The notes below the pieces were generated by a model. The model did no database searches. It worked only from the letters and a program-made list of their open reading frames with translations, and was not told the origin of the DNA. From assembly GCA_049241565.1 (NCBI GenBank), contig JBMLQL010000064.1, positions 1 to 64,000 on the forward strand: a DNA stretch of 64,000 bases, in the 5' to 3' direction. Source of the DNA: DZBG01 sp049241565. Lineage in GTDB: Bacteria; Bdellovibrionota; Bacteriovoracia; Bacteriovoracales; Bacteriovoracaceae. The position numbers and the translations under genes are program-made. Shown one piece after another: positions 63,596 to 64,000 of the stretch (its first letter is position 1; the number at the start of each line of letters is the position of its first letter).

Positions 63596-64000
63596 TCAGA
63601 TTGAATCTACAAGTTTAAGAAAATCCAATCGATATTTTCCCTGATCAACATGAAAACCATCAATATGTTGGCCTTCATCTAATTTCCAAATCCATTTTTG
63701 CGAAGCTTTTGATCTCTTAAAGATCTTTTTGCCAAATTTCGAAGGCACAATCCGATCTTTTTCACCCACAATCACCAAAGTTGGGGCCATGACTTGATCC
63801 AGCGTATCATCAGCTGCATATTCATCTGAAACGAGAAGATAAGTGAGTGGACTCAAAGGAAGAAATAACCAGTGATCCGTCAGTTTATCAAAACCAATAT
63901 CCTGATAAGACATGAAAGTTGAATCGAGTACAAGCAAAGAAACTTTATCTTTAAGTTCAAAATCGGCCATGGCCCTTAGAGAAATAACTCCTCCAAGACT
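63596..64000 (-). CDS. Alpha/beta hydrolase, C-terminal part (cut by window edge)
   Basis: The frame is open to the window end: residues SLGGVISLRAMADFE begin at 64000, where the first Ser codon (63998-64000) is the nucleophile-elbow serine with G-G after it. APTLVIVGEKDRIVPSKFG gives the acid Asp, and EGQHIDGF the His. Resembles BEM46/ABHD17-like serine hydrolases. At least the N-terminal half lies outside. A short in-frame ATG at 63970 is not the true start. Confidence 0.85.
   Translation of the reverse strand, partial: SLGGVISLRAMADFELKDKVSLLVLDSTFMSYQDIGFDKLTDHWLFLPLSPLTYLLVSDEYAADDTLDQVMAPTLVIVGEKDRIVPSKFGKKIFKRSKASQKWIWKLDEGQHIDGFHVDQGKYRLDFLKLVDSI

Noticed and set aside
1..64000. tRNA, rRNA, CRISPR arrays, insertion sequences or prophage genes
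   Set aside because: I looked for T-loop GTTCRA with paired arms, repeat-spacer periodicity, transposase and integrase motifs, and found none.

Overview
The window looks like chromosomal DNA of a low-GC Gram-negative bacterium with an outer membrane, LPS assembly and a Mla lipid-transport system. Na+-NQR, PilT, tight operons and many secreted proteins with divergent families fit the Bdellovibrionota, most likely the Bacteriovorax/Peredibacter side. That placement is inference from gene content; no rRNA or tRNA gene is present to prove it. Most genes are rich in the tetramer GGCC (hand count about 10 in the 636-bp LysE gene at 2364-2999). The first 2.1 kb has only one and looks like a compositionally different accessory patch.

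Layout. 0-2.1 kb: small secreted proteins, one broken by a stop codon, and a secreted ADP-ribosyltransferase. 2.1-9.8 kb: the complete nqrABCDEF operon with its maturation factors apbE and nqrM, and a LysE-type exporter beside them. 10-16.8 kb: a DnaQ-DinG fusion helicase, BolA/monothiol glutaredoxin, a protoporphyrinogen-oxidase-like flavoprotein and a methyltransferase. 16.8-20.4 kb: two tandem large secreted proteins that may be BPI-like (TULIP) lipid binders. 20.5-31.8 kb: SDR, holA-lptE, dciA, trmN6, a mlaEFD lipid-transport operon with alr, a degenerate signalling protein and shikimate kinase. 31.9-37.1 kb: yceD-rpmF and fabH-fabD-fabG-acpP-fabF. 37.2-40.2 kb: glyA, a Kazal-inhibitor lipoprotein, nrdR and nusB. 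40.2-50.5 kb: a fused 2-oxoacid dehydrogenase E1, an incomplete arginine/lysine catabolic set (class III aminotransferase, astA, astD, DUF1338), MFS and RarD transporters and OxyR. 50.6-52.0 kb: YdcZ-type transporter and an orphan ABC ATPase. 53-64 kb: lipA-lipB-aroC, an LtaS-like enzyme, pilT, a clsB-ybhP pair, a divergent SelO-like protein translationally coupled to an S51 peptidase, and the edge of an alpha/beta hydrolase.

The most interesting locus is the 480-bp gap at 52.05-52.53 kb, which first looks empty. It holds a 25-codon reading frame for a TisB/ZorO-like hydrophobic peptide with a near-perfect Shine-Dalgarno sequence and a terminator right after its stop. A 9-bp distal sequence is exactly complementary to its Shine-Dalgarno. 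Terminators also face the opposite strand, where no gene is obvious. This is the architecture of a type I toxin-antitoxin system. Other items worth a look are the secreted ADP-ribosyltransferase, the SelO-like/S51 pair, the tandem TULIP-like proteins and the SPINK1-like Kazal lipoprotein.
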